In this document: one piece after another, positions 1 through 5,385 of the stretch
How the letters are laid out: every line of letters begins with the position of its first letter
Numbering within the stretch: position 1 is the stretch's first letter
From: an archaeon
GTDB taxonomy: Archaea; Asgardarchaeota; Hermodarchaeia; Hermodarchaeales; Hermodarchaeaceae
Direction: 5' to 3'
DNA length: 5,527 nucleotides
Assembly: GCA_016550405.1 (NCBI GenBank)
Contig: JABXGX010000170.1
Span: 1 to 5,527, forward strand
Program-made: the position numbers and the translations under genes
The notes under the pieces: model-generated
What the model was told of the DNA's origin: nothing
The model's database searches: none
What the model saw: the letters and a program-made list of their open reading frames with translations, nothing else

Positions 1-253
1 CTACCTCAAATTCGCCGAATGGGACGACGTTAAGCGACTCAAAGCAGGATCCTCGGTATTCCTAAAATGGTTCTACATCTTTACCGACATGGGAAACATC
101 ACTGACAAATTCACCATGGGTCTCGATGAAAACAAAGTCGATGACTACATCCAACTGATGTTAAACTCTATGGGTCATCCAGCTTGGGCCCGACTCTTCC
201 GCAGTAAAGACGAATATGACAAAGATCCCTCCTTCTATGAACTACTCGACTAA
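1..253 (+). CDS. 3' end of an unrecognised protein (partial)
   Basis: An open frame enters from the left edge (first full codon at position 2) and ends at a TAA at 251-253, leaving 83 C-terminal residues. The tail is rich in aromatic and acidic residues (WFYIFTDMGN, then SMGHPAWARLF, ending SFYELLD) and has no membrane segment or motif that I can place in a family. Codon choice looks like real coding: C-ending codons are preferred, with six of seven Phe codons being TTC, as in the next gene. The stop lies 15 bp before the next start, so the two genes are probably co-transcribed and may share a function. No product is assigned because only the end of the protein is visible. Confidence 0.7.
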   Translation, partial: YLKFAEWDDVKRLKAGSSVFLKWFYIFTDMGNITDKFTMGLDENKVDDYIQLMLNSMGHPAWARLFRSKDEYDKDPSFYELLD

Positions 254-255
254 CC

Positions 256-259
256 GGAG
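256..259 (+). promoter_or_regulatory. Ribosome binding site of the DUF7064-like gene
   Basis: GGAG lies 9 nt before the ATG at 269, in the short gap after the preceding stop codon. It supports 269 as the start and argues that the gene is translated as an internal operon cistron. Confidence 0.55.
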
Positions 260-268
260 CAAACCAAC

Positions 269-1171
269 ATGGCCTACGACGTTGATCCTTCCACCGAACA
301 GTTCCATGACCCCACGGCCGCTCCAGACTGGAAAGAATCCTTTTATTTCCAACTCTTTGATCCAGAAGCGAATCTTGCAGCCTTCTTCTACATTTCAGCT
401 TACCCCAATATCTCTAAACGTGACTATCTGGTTGCCCTATTATTCGATGGAGAAACCGACATTTACCTCAATACCCTTCCCATGCCAGGGAAGCTCGATG
501 CCCTCAGTGATGGAAAACTCACTTTCGAACTTATTCAACCACATGAACTCTGGAAAATTACATTTGAGGATGGGAAGCGGTTCGTTGATCTTGAATTTAC
601 TGGACGATTCGATCCCTTTGCCTACGATGCGAAGCAAGCTTACAAGAAAGGAGTCATCGAACAGGAACATTATGAGCAAGGCTGTTTTGTGGATGGCACC
701 ATTCGACTGACTGATGGTTCTGAACATCAGCTCAGCTGTTTTGGTCACCGGGACCACTCTTGGGGGCTTCGCGATTACGCTGCCATCGATGAATGGAATT
801 GGATTGCCGCCCAGTTCTCATGGTGCACCATAAACATCATCAAACTCTGCATCGGCAAGAAACACGAAACCGCAGGATTCTTATCAAGTCTCGTTGGGAA
901 CCAACACCTCACCGATATCGCATTCTCAACACATTTCGAATCCGACGGATTAACTCCCCAAGGGTTCACTGTTTATTTCACTGATGAAATGAAGAAAAAA
1001 TGGCAACTCGATTCCACCAAATTCCAAACCTTGATCTACCCTCCCCGGCAATCCAAATCAGGATACGAAACCAACATCTATGAAATCGTCTCCAAATTCA
1101 CTCTCAAAGGAGATCCTAGCTTTGGATACGGAATCTCCGAATTTCTCATCAGCCGAAAAACATCGAAATAA
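269..1171 (+). CDS. DUF7064/DUF7065-like (CrtC/AttH lipocalin-fold) protein
   Basis: This 300-residue protein has no signal peptide or membrane helix, so it should be cytosolic. Its landmarks match the DUF7064/DUF7065 proteins, which I relate to the hydroxyneurosporene synthase (CrtC)/AttH lipocalin-like fold. They are an N-terminal WKESFYF segment (residues 21-27), HYEQG at 134-138, the signature GHRDHSWGLRDY at 159-170 followed by W176 and W178, and a terminal GYGISEF at 286-292. The repeated aromatic and charged strands suit an antiparallel beta barrel with a ligand pocket lined by the His-Arg-Asp-His motif. The family's substrate is not established; CrtC itself hydrates carotenoids, so a hydrophobic or isoprenoid ligand is a reasonable but unproven guess. 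The start is fixed by GGAG at 256-259. The gene lies 15 bp after the upstream partial gene and about 15 bp before the phosphatase gene, so it is probably the middle of an operon. Family call fairly confident, function unknown. Confidence 0.72.
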   Translation: MAYDVDPSTEQFHDPTAAPDWKESFYFQLFDPEANLAAFFYISAYPNISKRDYLVALLFDGETDIYLNTLPMPGKLDALSDGKLTFELIQPHELWKITFEDGKRFVDLEFTGRFDPFAYDAKQAYKKGVIEQEHYEQGCFVDGTIRLTDGSEHQLSCFGHRDHSWGLRDYAAIDEWNWIAAQFSWCTINIIKLCIGKKHETAGFLSSLVGNQHLTDIAFSTHFESDGLTPQGFTVYFTDEMKKKWQLDSTKFQTLIYPPRQSKSGYETNIYEIVSKFTLKGDPSFGYGISEFLISRKTSK

Positions 1172-1174
1172 CCA

Positions 1175-1178
1175 GAGG
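1175..1178 (+). promoter_or_regulatory. Ribosome binding site that decides the phosphatase start
   Basis: GAGG is only 2 nt from the GTG at 1181 but 8 nt from the GTG at 1187. The spacing favours 1187 as the real start. The resulting N-terminus (MLNFSYLIPG) also matches where VHZ-like phosphatases begin their conserved NFSW segment. Confidence 0.5.
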
Positions 1179-1186
1179 CCGTGGCA

Positions 1187-1630
1187 GTGCTCAACTTCAG
1201 CTATCTGATTCCCGGTGTCCTCGCAGGTTCTAGCCTTCCACGCGGTCGAGAAGACCTTGAACGCCTTGTTAAGGAAGGCATCAAAGTACTAATCACGGCA
1301 ATGGAAGATTCCCTCAATGAAGACTTAGTTTATGATGTTGGTCTCGAATATCATTACTTTCTTGTTCTCCCTTATGGGACTCCTTCATTGAACCAAATTA
1401 GTGATTTTGTCGATCTTGTTAATACAAATCGTGCAAAGAACCGGCCTGTCGCTGTCCATTGTTACATGGGTTGGGGTCGAACTGGAACATTTCTAGCAGC
1501 ATATCTGATTAGTGAGGGGCTGAGTGTAGAAGAAGCCATTAATGAAGTCCGGGTTAAACGGCCTAATTCAATTGAAACCTATGGGCAGGAACAATTCCTT
1601 CGCATGTTTGACCAAAGTCTTGCACAGTGA
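1187..1630 (+). CDS. Small atypical dual-specificity phosphatase, DUSP23/VHZ-like
   Basis: A 147-residue single-domain cysteine phosphatase expected to hydrolyse phosphotyrosine or phosphoserine/threonine through a Cys-phosphate intermediate. The P-loop HCYMGWGRTG (residues 91-100) gives nucleophile C92 and phosphate-binding R98. It closely follows the human VHZ/DUSP23 pattern: an N-terminal NFSYLIPGVLAGSSLPR segment corresponds to VHZ NFSWVLPGRLAGLALPR, and the C-terminal RPNSIETYGQE matches RPGSIETYEQE, so E130 aligns with VHZ E134. Length (VHZ is 150 aa) indicates a complete protein. The odd point is the loop before the P-loop: VHZ has IPDFCPP with the general acid Asp65, while this protein has LPYGTP (61-66) with no Asp. 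GTG starts at 1181 and 1187 are both possible; ribosome-binding-site spacing favours 1187. It is the last visible gene of the plus-strand operon. Phe codons here are mostly TTT, unlike the two genes upstream. Confidence 0.85.
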   Translation: MLNFSYLIPGVLAGSSLPRGREDLERLVKEGIKVLITAMEDSLNEDLVYDVGLEYHYFLVLPYGTPSLNQISDFVDLVNTNRAKNRPVAVHCYMGWGRTGTFLAAYLISEGLSVEEAINEVRVKRPNSIETYGQEQFLRMFDQSLAQ

Positions 1631-1646
1631 AAATAAGGTCAATGGG

Positions 1647-3059
1647 CTACTCCTTTTTCCAGAGTTCTTCGCCAATATACTGGCTAATGCCACTCGAATC
1701 CTTGGGCCCAACTTTGACGGTCCATTTTGAAGCTTCCTCAGTTTCACCACTTAGCCGTGCGGCCATTCCAGGGCTAATCAGGATACGATGCTTGACTTTA
1801 TCCTCGACACCGGATTCTTTGATGGCTTCCGCAATCACATCTGCTGTCAATTTTCGACCGGCTACAGCAGATTGGATACTGAGTCCTTCGGTATCAACCA
1901 CAACAAGATAGGCGTCAATACCTGCCTGTTTGATATCGCTTTCGACAGTGAAATAGGTGAGGGCAAAATTCGAAGTGTACATAACCGGGGAATCCTCATT
2001 CGGGTTGCCGAATTCACGCAATCCAGGTTCGACCGCAACTGGTTTCACTGGATCAGTATAAAGATTTGTACGGAGAAAAGTAAGAGGTAATTGGACCCAC
2101 ATATCAAGACTATGTAATACCAAGATGTCAGCATAACGAATAGTCATAGAAGCCCCAGCAAGAGTTTCTTGCCATTTCGCCAATTCTTCGGCTTCTCCTT
2201 CTTTGTAATCACCCCAAACCGAGATTGGAGACGCAAGTAGTGGAAATCCGACCCCTTGGTCTCCTTCACGAATAGCCGCCCGACGGAGCATACTGAAATC
2301 ATCAACCGTTGACCCGAGTGCTGCCCCAAACTCGTTACCGGGATCAATTACAACATCAACCCCCATTTGGTCCAATGTTGAAGCTATCGATTTCAGTTCT
2401 GATAAATCACCGGGTGCATAGGCGACCAGGGGACATTGGTGCTTCAGGGCGATGTCTCCAAGTTCCTGCCAGGTATCTACAGTGGCCGCATATAATAAAG
2501 GGCGTCGCCCTTCTAAGGCTTCAGCGCCTCCTGCTAGAATCTTGGGATTCAGTGAACAGAGCATAATTGGCCAGTTTGTCAGGTCTCCGAGGCGTTTTGC
2601 GGCTTCAGCGAACTTTTTCGGTTCACCTGAGACAGCTCTGAGGGCAATTCCATCCAACCGGAGATCCATACCAATATACAAGTAAGTCCAATCTTCGATA
2701 GCTTTTACACGCTTTTTCATTTCATCCGTAGAAGCCGTATCAGCCACGTCAACAAAGAAGGCGGTCGGATGCATATACCGTAAGTCGTGACGATAAAGTA
2801 CGAGTTCCCCACCAATTAGGGCTTTATTCTCACCTGTCCCAATTTGAACTTCTTTTACTGGGGGTCGCATAAGTTCTTCGAGTTTTTCACGTTTTGTTGT
2901 GTATTCCCTTTCTCGATACAGTGGACTACATGCTTTAATGCCGAGTGTATATTCTGCGGCCTTGGTAGCAAAGGCCATACAATTTGCTTCGCCACATTCT
3001 CCACAATTAGTCTGGGGAAGCAGTGGGTAAATATCCATTGGTCCTGCACGTTTTGCCAT
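1647..3059 (-). CDS. cdhE: Acetyl-CoA decarbonylase/synthase gamma subunit (corrinoid/Fe-S protein large subunit)
   Basis: This 470-residue protein is full length for archaeal CdhE (about 468 aa in Methanosarcina). With the delta subunit CdhD it forms the corrinoid iron-sulfur protein that carries the methyl group between tetrahydropterin and the acetyl-CoA synthase A-cluster in the Wood-Ljungdahl pathway, in either direction, in the cytosol. The N-terminal Fe-S domain (residues 1-60) has the [4Fe-4S] ligands C19, C22, C27 and C44 in the CGECGEANC...C arrangement. A TIM-barrel CdhD/CdhE domain follows (about 65-330). The C-terminal corrinoid-binding region starts near LYTDPVKPVAVEPG (333-346) and holds SNFALTYFTVESDI (363-376) and VGPKDSSGI (450-458). 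IGTGENKA and GGELVLYRHD near residues 73-92 are also typical. The sequence resembles archaeal CdhE more than bacterial AcsC. The start is set by GGAGG 7 nt upstream. No other Cdh subunit is in the window, so this copy sits apart from any cdhABCD cluster unless one lies outside. The NAD kinase gene is upstream on the same strand. Confidence 0.96.
   Translation of the reverse strand: MAKRAGPMDIYPLLPQTNCGECGEANCMAFATKAAEYTLGIKACSPLYREREYTTKREKLEELMRPPVKEVQIGTGENKALIGGELVLYRHDLRYMHPTAFFVDVADTASTDEMKKRVKAIEDWTYLYIGMDLRLDGIALRAVSGEPKKFAEAAKRLGDLTNWPIMLCSLNPKILAGGAEALEGRRPLLYAATVDTWQELGDIALKHQCPLVAYAPGDLSELKSIASTLDQMGVDVVIDPGNEFGAALGSTVDDFSMLRRAAIREGDQGVGFPLLASPISVWGDYKEGEAEELAKWQETLAGASMTIRYADILVLHSLDMWVQLPLTFLRTNLYTDPVKPVAVEPGLREFGNPNEDSPVMYTSNFALTYFTVESDIKQAGIDAYLVVVDTEGLSIQSAVAGRKLTADVIAEAIKESGVEDKVKHRILISPGMAARLSGETEEASKWTVKVGPKDSSGISQYIGEELWKKE
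1651..1660 (+). terminator. Possible T-tract terminator for the phosphatase operon
   Basis: A pyrimidine tract with five consecutive T (1654-1658) begins about 20 nt after the phosphatase stop. Archaeal RNA polymerase can terminate at such T-runs without a hairpin. The tract lies inside the 3' end of the convergent cdhE gene, where it encodes Lys residues on the other strand, so it may be only a by-product of coding. Weak call. Confidence 0.2.
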
Positions 3060-3066
3060 ACGAACG

Positions 3067-3071
3067 CCTCC
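3067..3071 (-). promoter_or_regulatory. Strong ribosome binding site of cdhE
   Basis: On the minus strand GGAGG ends 7 nt before the ATG at 3059-3057, an ideal core and spacing. It fixes the start of cdhE and suggests high translation, as expected for an abundant central-metabolism enzyme. Confidence 0.75.
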
Positions 3072-3076
3072 GGTGC

Positions 3077-3093
3077 TCTGAGTAGGACTCAGA
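3077..3093. repeat. Perfect palindrome (7-bp arms, 3-nt spacer) in the cdhE leader
   Basis: TCTGAGT at 3077-3083 and ACTCAGA at 3087-3093 are exact reverse complements around the spacer AGG. The element lies between the candidate TATA box (3102-3113) and the ribosome binding site (3067-3071), about where transcription of cdhE should begin. It could be an operator for a dimeric regulator or a small leader hairpin. No T-run follows it on either side, so an intrinsic terminator for the NAD kinase transcript is unlikely. Confidence 0.5.
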
Positions 3094-3101
3094 TATGACG
3101 A

Positions 3102-3113
3102 GTTTAGATAATT
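3102..3113 (-). promoter_or_regulatory. Candidate archaeal promoter (TATA/BRE) of cdhE
   Basis: Read on the minus strand the spacer contains AATTATCTAAAC, preceded by the purine-rich GCGAAAAG, which could act as the BRE. A start site about 25 nt downstream of the box centre would fall near 3083, giving a leader of roughly 24 nt that contains the GGAGG site. The match to the TATA consensus is only moderate. Confidence 0.35.
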
Positions 3114-3158
3114 AGCCTTTTCGCTTATGGTAGGTATTTGACGGAACCAAAAGTGGTC

Positions 3159-3926
3159 TTATTGAATGAACTGCTCTTGGATGATCCGTTCTTCAAGTGA
3201 ATGGTCTTCATCGAACAACACTTTGACAAACTGAGACCTATCCTCCTGAACCCGAACGGTGACGGGAAACTTCAATTCATGAAAATCTGCAGAAACTAAC
3301 ACCGGACGGTTTGTTGGGTCTAAAATTTTAAAATCAACAGTTACCGTTTGGGGAAGGAGTGCCCCGGTCCAACGACGTGGTCGAAAGGGATTCAGGGGAG
3401 TTAAGGCTAAGACATTCGATCCAATAGGGATGATGGGACCGCGAGCGGAGAAGTTGTAGGCGGTGCTACCAGCGGGCGTGGCAACGAGGATGCCATCGCA
3501 GATGAGCTTCCGGAGGCGGACCTTCTTGTTAACCGAAATACGAATATGTGCGGATTGTTGGGCTTGTCGAATTATCGCAACTTCATTAAAGCCAATGGCG
3601 TTATGCGTCTCCTTATTTGCAGTATGTGCTGTCATCTTTAGTGGGTAAATTCGTTCTTCTTTTGCAGCCTGAATGCGTTCCAGGAGTCCTTCTTCTTGGT
3701 ATCTATTCAGAAGGAATCCAATGGTTCCCCGGTTCATCCCATACACTTGTTGTTCTTTGCTTACGTAATGATGGAAGCACCGAAGCATGAAGCCATCCCC
3801 GCCTAGCGCTACGACGACCTCGGCATCTTCAACAGCAACGAAATTATACTGCTTGGATAACGTCTTAAACGCTTGACGTGCCTGTTCGGTTTCAGAATGA
3901 ACACAAGCAATACATGGAGCTGGCAT
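3159..3926 (-). CDS. nadK: NAD kinase, alphaproteobacterial-type
   Basis: ATP-dependent phosphorylation of NAD to NADP, a cytosolic enzyme that sets the NADP pool. Starting at 3926 it has 255 residues. Family motifs are all present: GGDG at 42-45, GMNRGTIGFL at 63-72, NEV at 114-116 and DGILVATPAGSTAY at 144-157. The protein follows the alphaproteobacterial NadK pattern closely: VALGGDGFML, VYGMNRGTIGFL, GPIIPIG, ALTPLNPFRPRRW, GALLP, LFDEDHSLEERI and a terminal EQF. Most archaeal NAD kinases look different, so acquisition from a bacterium is likely. Three Met codons compete: 3941, 3935 and 3926. GAGG at 3936-3939 overlaps the first, abuts the second and sits 9 nt before the third, and the N-terminus MPAPCIACVHSETEQ aligns best with bacterial starts, so 3926 is chosen. 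The usual SAGGP glycine is Arg here (SARGP), whereas alphaproteobacterial enzymes often have His. It lies upstream of cdhE on the same strand, 99 bp away from it. Confidence 0.93.
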   Translation of the reverse strand: MPAPCIACVHSETEQARQAFKTLSKQYNFVAVEDAEVVVALGGDGFMLRCFHHYVSKEQQVYGMNRGTIGFLLNRYQEEGLLERIQAAKEERIYPLKMTAHTANKETHNAIGFNEVAIIRQAQQSAHIRISVNKKVRLRKLICDGILVATPAGSTAYNFSARGPIIPIGSNVLALTPLNPFRPRRWTGALLPQTVTVDFKILDPTNRPVLVSADFHELKFPVTVRVQEDRSQFVKVLFDEDHSLEERIIQEQFIQ

Positions 3927-3935
3927 ATCTTTCAT

Positions 3936-3939
3936 CCTC
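3936..3939 (-). promoter_or_regulatory. Ribosome binding site that decides the NAD kinase start
   Basis: GAGG on the minus strand lies 9 nt before the ATG at 3926. It lies within the region of the earlier ATG codons (3941, 3935) and cannot serve them. If transcription starts near 3941 (see the TATA-like site at 3961-3972), the leader would be about 15 nt and just include this site. Confidence 0.4.
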
Positions 3940-3960
3940 ATGTAAGGGTGGCCATAGCTC

Positions 3961-3972
3961 TTTAGTATAATT
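3961..3972 (-). promoter_or_regulatory. Candidate TATA box of nadK
   Basis: The minus strand reads AATTATACTAAA, the best TATA-like string upstream of nadK. Its centre is about 25 nt before 3941, so it would give a very short leader in front of the 3926 start, or a leaderless message starting at the 3941 ATG. Judged by eye only. Confidence 0.35.
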
Positions 3973-4074
3973 CTTAGTAGTTGTGAAGCAAATTAGGGTA
4001 TCTATTCTGTGTCAATTAGCTTCAGGCTGTCTTTCAGACTCTAGTAAGAGAAATGTGGTTCGTTTATCTTCTAA

Positions 4075-4083
4075 TTTATTTAA
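4075..4083 (+). promoter_or_regulatory. Weak candidate TATA box for the glycosylase operon
   Basis: TTTATTTAA resembles an archaeal TATA box and sits in the most AT-rich part of the divergent region. The start site would be near 4105, well before the ATG at 4231, implying a long leader. Other AT-rich strings nearer the gene are poorer matches. Confidence 0.2.
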
Positions 4084-4218
4084 GAATGAGTTCTAATTTC
4101 TATTAACTTGGTGGGCTCCAAATATGAAACCGATGAACACCGACAATATTCTCTGGGCAATGATCGCAGGTCCTACCATCAAATTGAGCTCTTTTCAAAT
4201 TCGTGTACTAATGTAAGA

Positions 4219-4223
4219 AGGTG
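4219..4223 (+). promoter_or_regulatory. Ribosome binding site of the AlkZ-like gene
   Basis: AGGTG, complementary to the archaeal 16S tail, lies 7 nt before the ATG at 4231. It fixes that start against the longer in-frame TTG/GTG openings at 4108 and 4111, which lack a site. Confidence 0.6.
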
Positions 4224-4230
4224 TCATACT

Positions 4231-5385
4231 ATGGTGTCAGAAATCACGCAAAAGCAAGTAAACGGCTTCCGGATGGACCGGCACTTCCTCACTAACCGGG
4301 CTCCAAAGAATGACATTGAGCACGTCGTGGCAAGAGTGTGTGGTATTCAGGCTCAGATGCCTGCAGCAGCCAACCTTCAACTTTGGGCACGCATTCAAGA
4401 TCTCAAACCCGAAGATGTTACAAAAGCCCTTTGGACAACTAAGACGCTTCTACGAACCTGGTCGATGCGAGGAACTGCACATTACCATCCCACTTATCAG
4501 TTTCAGGTCTATCTGAAGGCCATCATTGAACCACGAATTCCTCGACATAAGGAATGGCTAACGAAACGGGGAATGCGGGAGTTCGGGGAAGTAGCAAAAT
4601 TTGATCCAACTCAACACGATTTCGAAGCCATCCTTACTGCTGTCAACAAAGCCCTAAAAGATGGACCTGCTACTCGAGACGATGTAGCAAAAACTGTAGC
4701 AAAGGAAGTCGGTCCTGAAGCCCGTCCTTGGGTCGAAACAGGTTACTATATTGTAACCAAGCTTCTGGCATATGAAGGGAAGGTGTGTTTTGGTCCCGAT
4801 ATCGATGGAAAGGCTACATTAGTTTTAACTAAACAATGGCTTCCGAAACTATCTACGATGAAAAGAGAAACAGCTGAAGACACAGTTCTTTTACAATACC
4901 TGGAATGCTTTGGACCAGCGACTCGCCAAGATTTCTCAGCATGGTCGGGTCTTAAAATGACAAGGGTAGGCCCAATTTGGGAGCGGAATACTGCACACCT
5001 TACCGAGGTCACTTTAAATGAGAAGCCTCTCTGGCTTCTTCAGAAAGACCTTGATGCCCTACTGACCAAGCAAGAAGATTCACGACCGCTGCGGCTCCTT
5101 CCATACTTCGATCCTTTCTTACTCGGTCATAAAGATAAAAGCCATGTCGTCGAAGCGGCTCACTATAAAAAAGTGTTTAAAAAAGCCGCATGGATTGCCC
5201 CCGTCCTCCTCCAAGACGGAGAAGCCATTGGAATTTGGAAACAAACGCGTACATCAAAGAAACTAACGGTCAAAGCAGAGCCATTTAAAACACTCACAAA
5301 ATTGCAGTTAGAAGAGTTAGAAGCCGACTCACAACGATTAGGAGAATACTTTGATCTTGATTCTGAAGTGAAGGTGATAAAATGA
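4231..5385 (+). CDS. AlkZ-like (HTH_42, PF06224) winged-helix DNA glycosylase
   Basis: A 384-residue protein of the winged-helix DNA-binding family PF06224. Studied members (Streptomyces AlkZ, E. coli YcaQ/AlkX) are DNA glycosylases that remove bulky alkylated bases and unhook interstrand crosslinks. The catalytic-type motif is visible as QAQ (Q40, Q42) in CGIQAQMPAA, the AlkZ QxQ form rather than QxD. It is preceded by the family pattern R17-x-F-L-x-x-R23-A-P. The signature TWSMRGTAHYH lies at 76-86 and the C-terminal RLLPYFDPFLLGHKDKS at about 326-342, followed by a segment of the type AWIAPVLLQDGEAIGIWKQ. Length agrees with three tandem winged helices plus a small beta-barrel end. The frame is open back to 4108, but residues from there have no family counterpart and the ribosome binding site supports 4231. 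The stop overlaps the next start by ATGA, so the two are translationally coupled. The lesion it acts on is not evident from sequence. Confidence 0.87.
   Translation: MVSEITQKQVNGFRMDRHFLTNRAPKNDIEHVVARVCGIQAQMPAAANLQLWARIQDLKPEDVTKALWTTKTLLRTWSMRGTAHYHPTYQFQVYLKAIIEPRIPRHKEWLTKRGMREFGEVAKFDPTQHDFEAILTAVNKALKDGPATRDDVAKTVAKEVGPEARPWVETGYYIVTKLLAYEGKVCFGPDIDGKATLVLTKQWLPKLSTMKRETAEDTVLLQYLECFGPATRQDFSAWSGLKMTRVGPIWERNTAHLTEVTLNEKPLWLLQKDLDALLTKQEDSRPLRLLPYFDPFLLGHKDKSHVVEAAHYKKVFKKAAWIAPVLLQDGEAIGIWKQTRTSKKLTVKAEPFKTLTKLQLEELEADSQRLGEYFDLDSEVKVIK
5372..5378 (+). promoter_or_regulatory. Ribosome binding site of the nucleotidyltransferase gene
   Basis: AGGTGAT is a seven-base match to the complement of the archaeal 16S 3' end. 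It lies 3 nt before the ATG at 5382, inside the last codons of the glycosylase gene. With the ATGA overlap it points to coupled translation. Confidence 0.55.

Larger units (their letters stand above)
3942..4230. other. Divergent intergenic region, AT-rich
   Basis: This gap of about 290 bp separates two outward-facing genes and must hold both promoters. On the minus side it has the TATA-like site at 3961-3972. On the plus side the most AT-rich stretch is 4069-4105, with a TATA-like TTTATTTAA at 4075-4083; a start from it would leave a leader of about 120 nt. TTCTAATTT occurs twice as a direct repeat, at 4069-4077 and 4091-4099, 22 bp apart. A 30-codon ORF (4124-4216) lies in the leader. I see no RNA gene, riboswitch or strong hairpin. 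Confidence 0.45.

Noticed and set aside
440..757. Antisense open frame opposite the DUF7064-like gene
   Set aside because: It lies wholly inside a well-supported gene, has no recognisable motif and no ribosome binding site; it is a by-product of codon bias.
1627..1636. T-rich stretch on the minus strand after the cdhE stop as a terminator
   Set aside because: It is interrupted (TTATTTT) and overlaps the end of the phosphatase gene; too weak to call.
2309..2685. Plus-strand open frames opposite cdhE
   Set aside because: They are shadows of a highly conserved gene and show no family resemblance.
3077..3093. Palindrome as an intrinsic terminator of the NAD kinase transcript
   Set aside because: No T-run follows on the minus strand and the element is next to the cdhE ribosome binding site, so a regulatory or leader role fits better.
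3927..3941. NAD kinase start at 3941 or 3935
   Set aside because: The GAGG site sits between or against these codons and is well spaced only for 3926. A leaderless message starting at 3941 is not excluded, so this is a preference rather than a proof.
4026..4040. Short hairpin GTCT-TTC-AGAC in the divergent region
   Set aside because: The arms are only 4 bp and do not extend; this is expected by chance.
4108..4230. N-terminal extension of the glycosylase gene from TTG 4108 or GTG 4111
   Set aside because: No ribosome binding site precedes these codons, the extra residues resemble nothing in the family, and AGGTG is placed correctly for the ATG at 4231.
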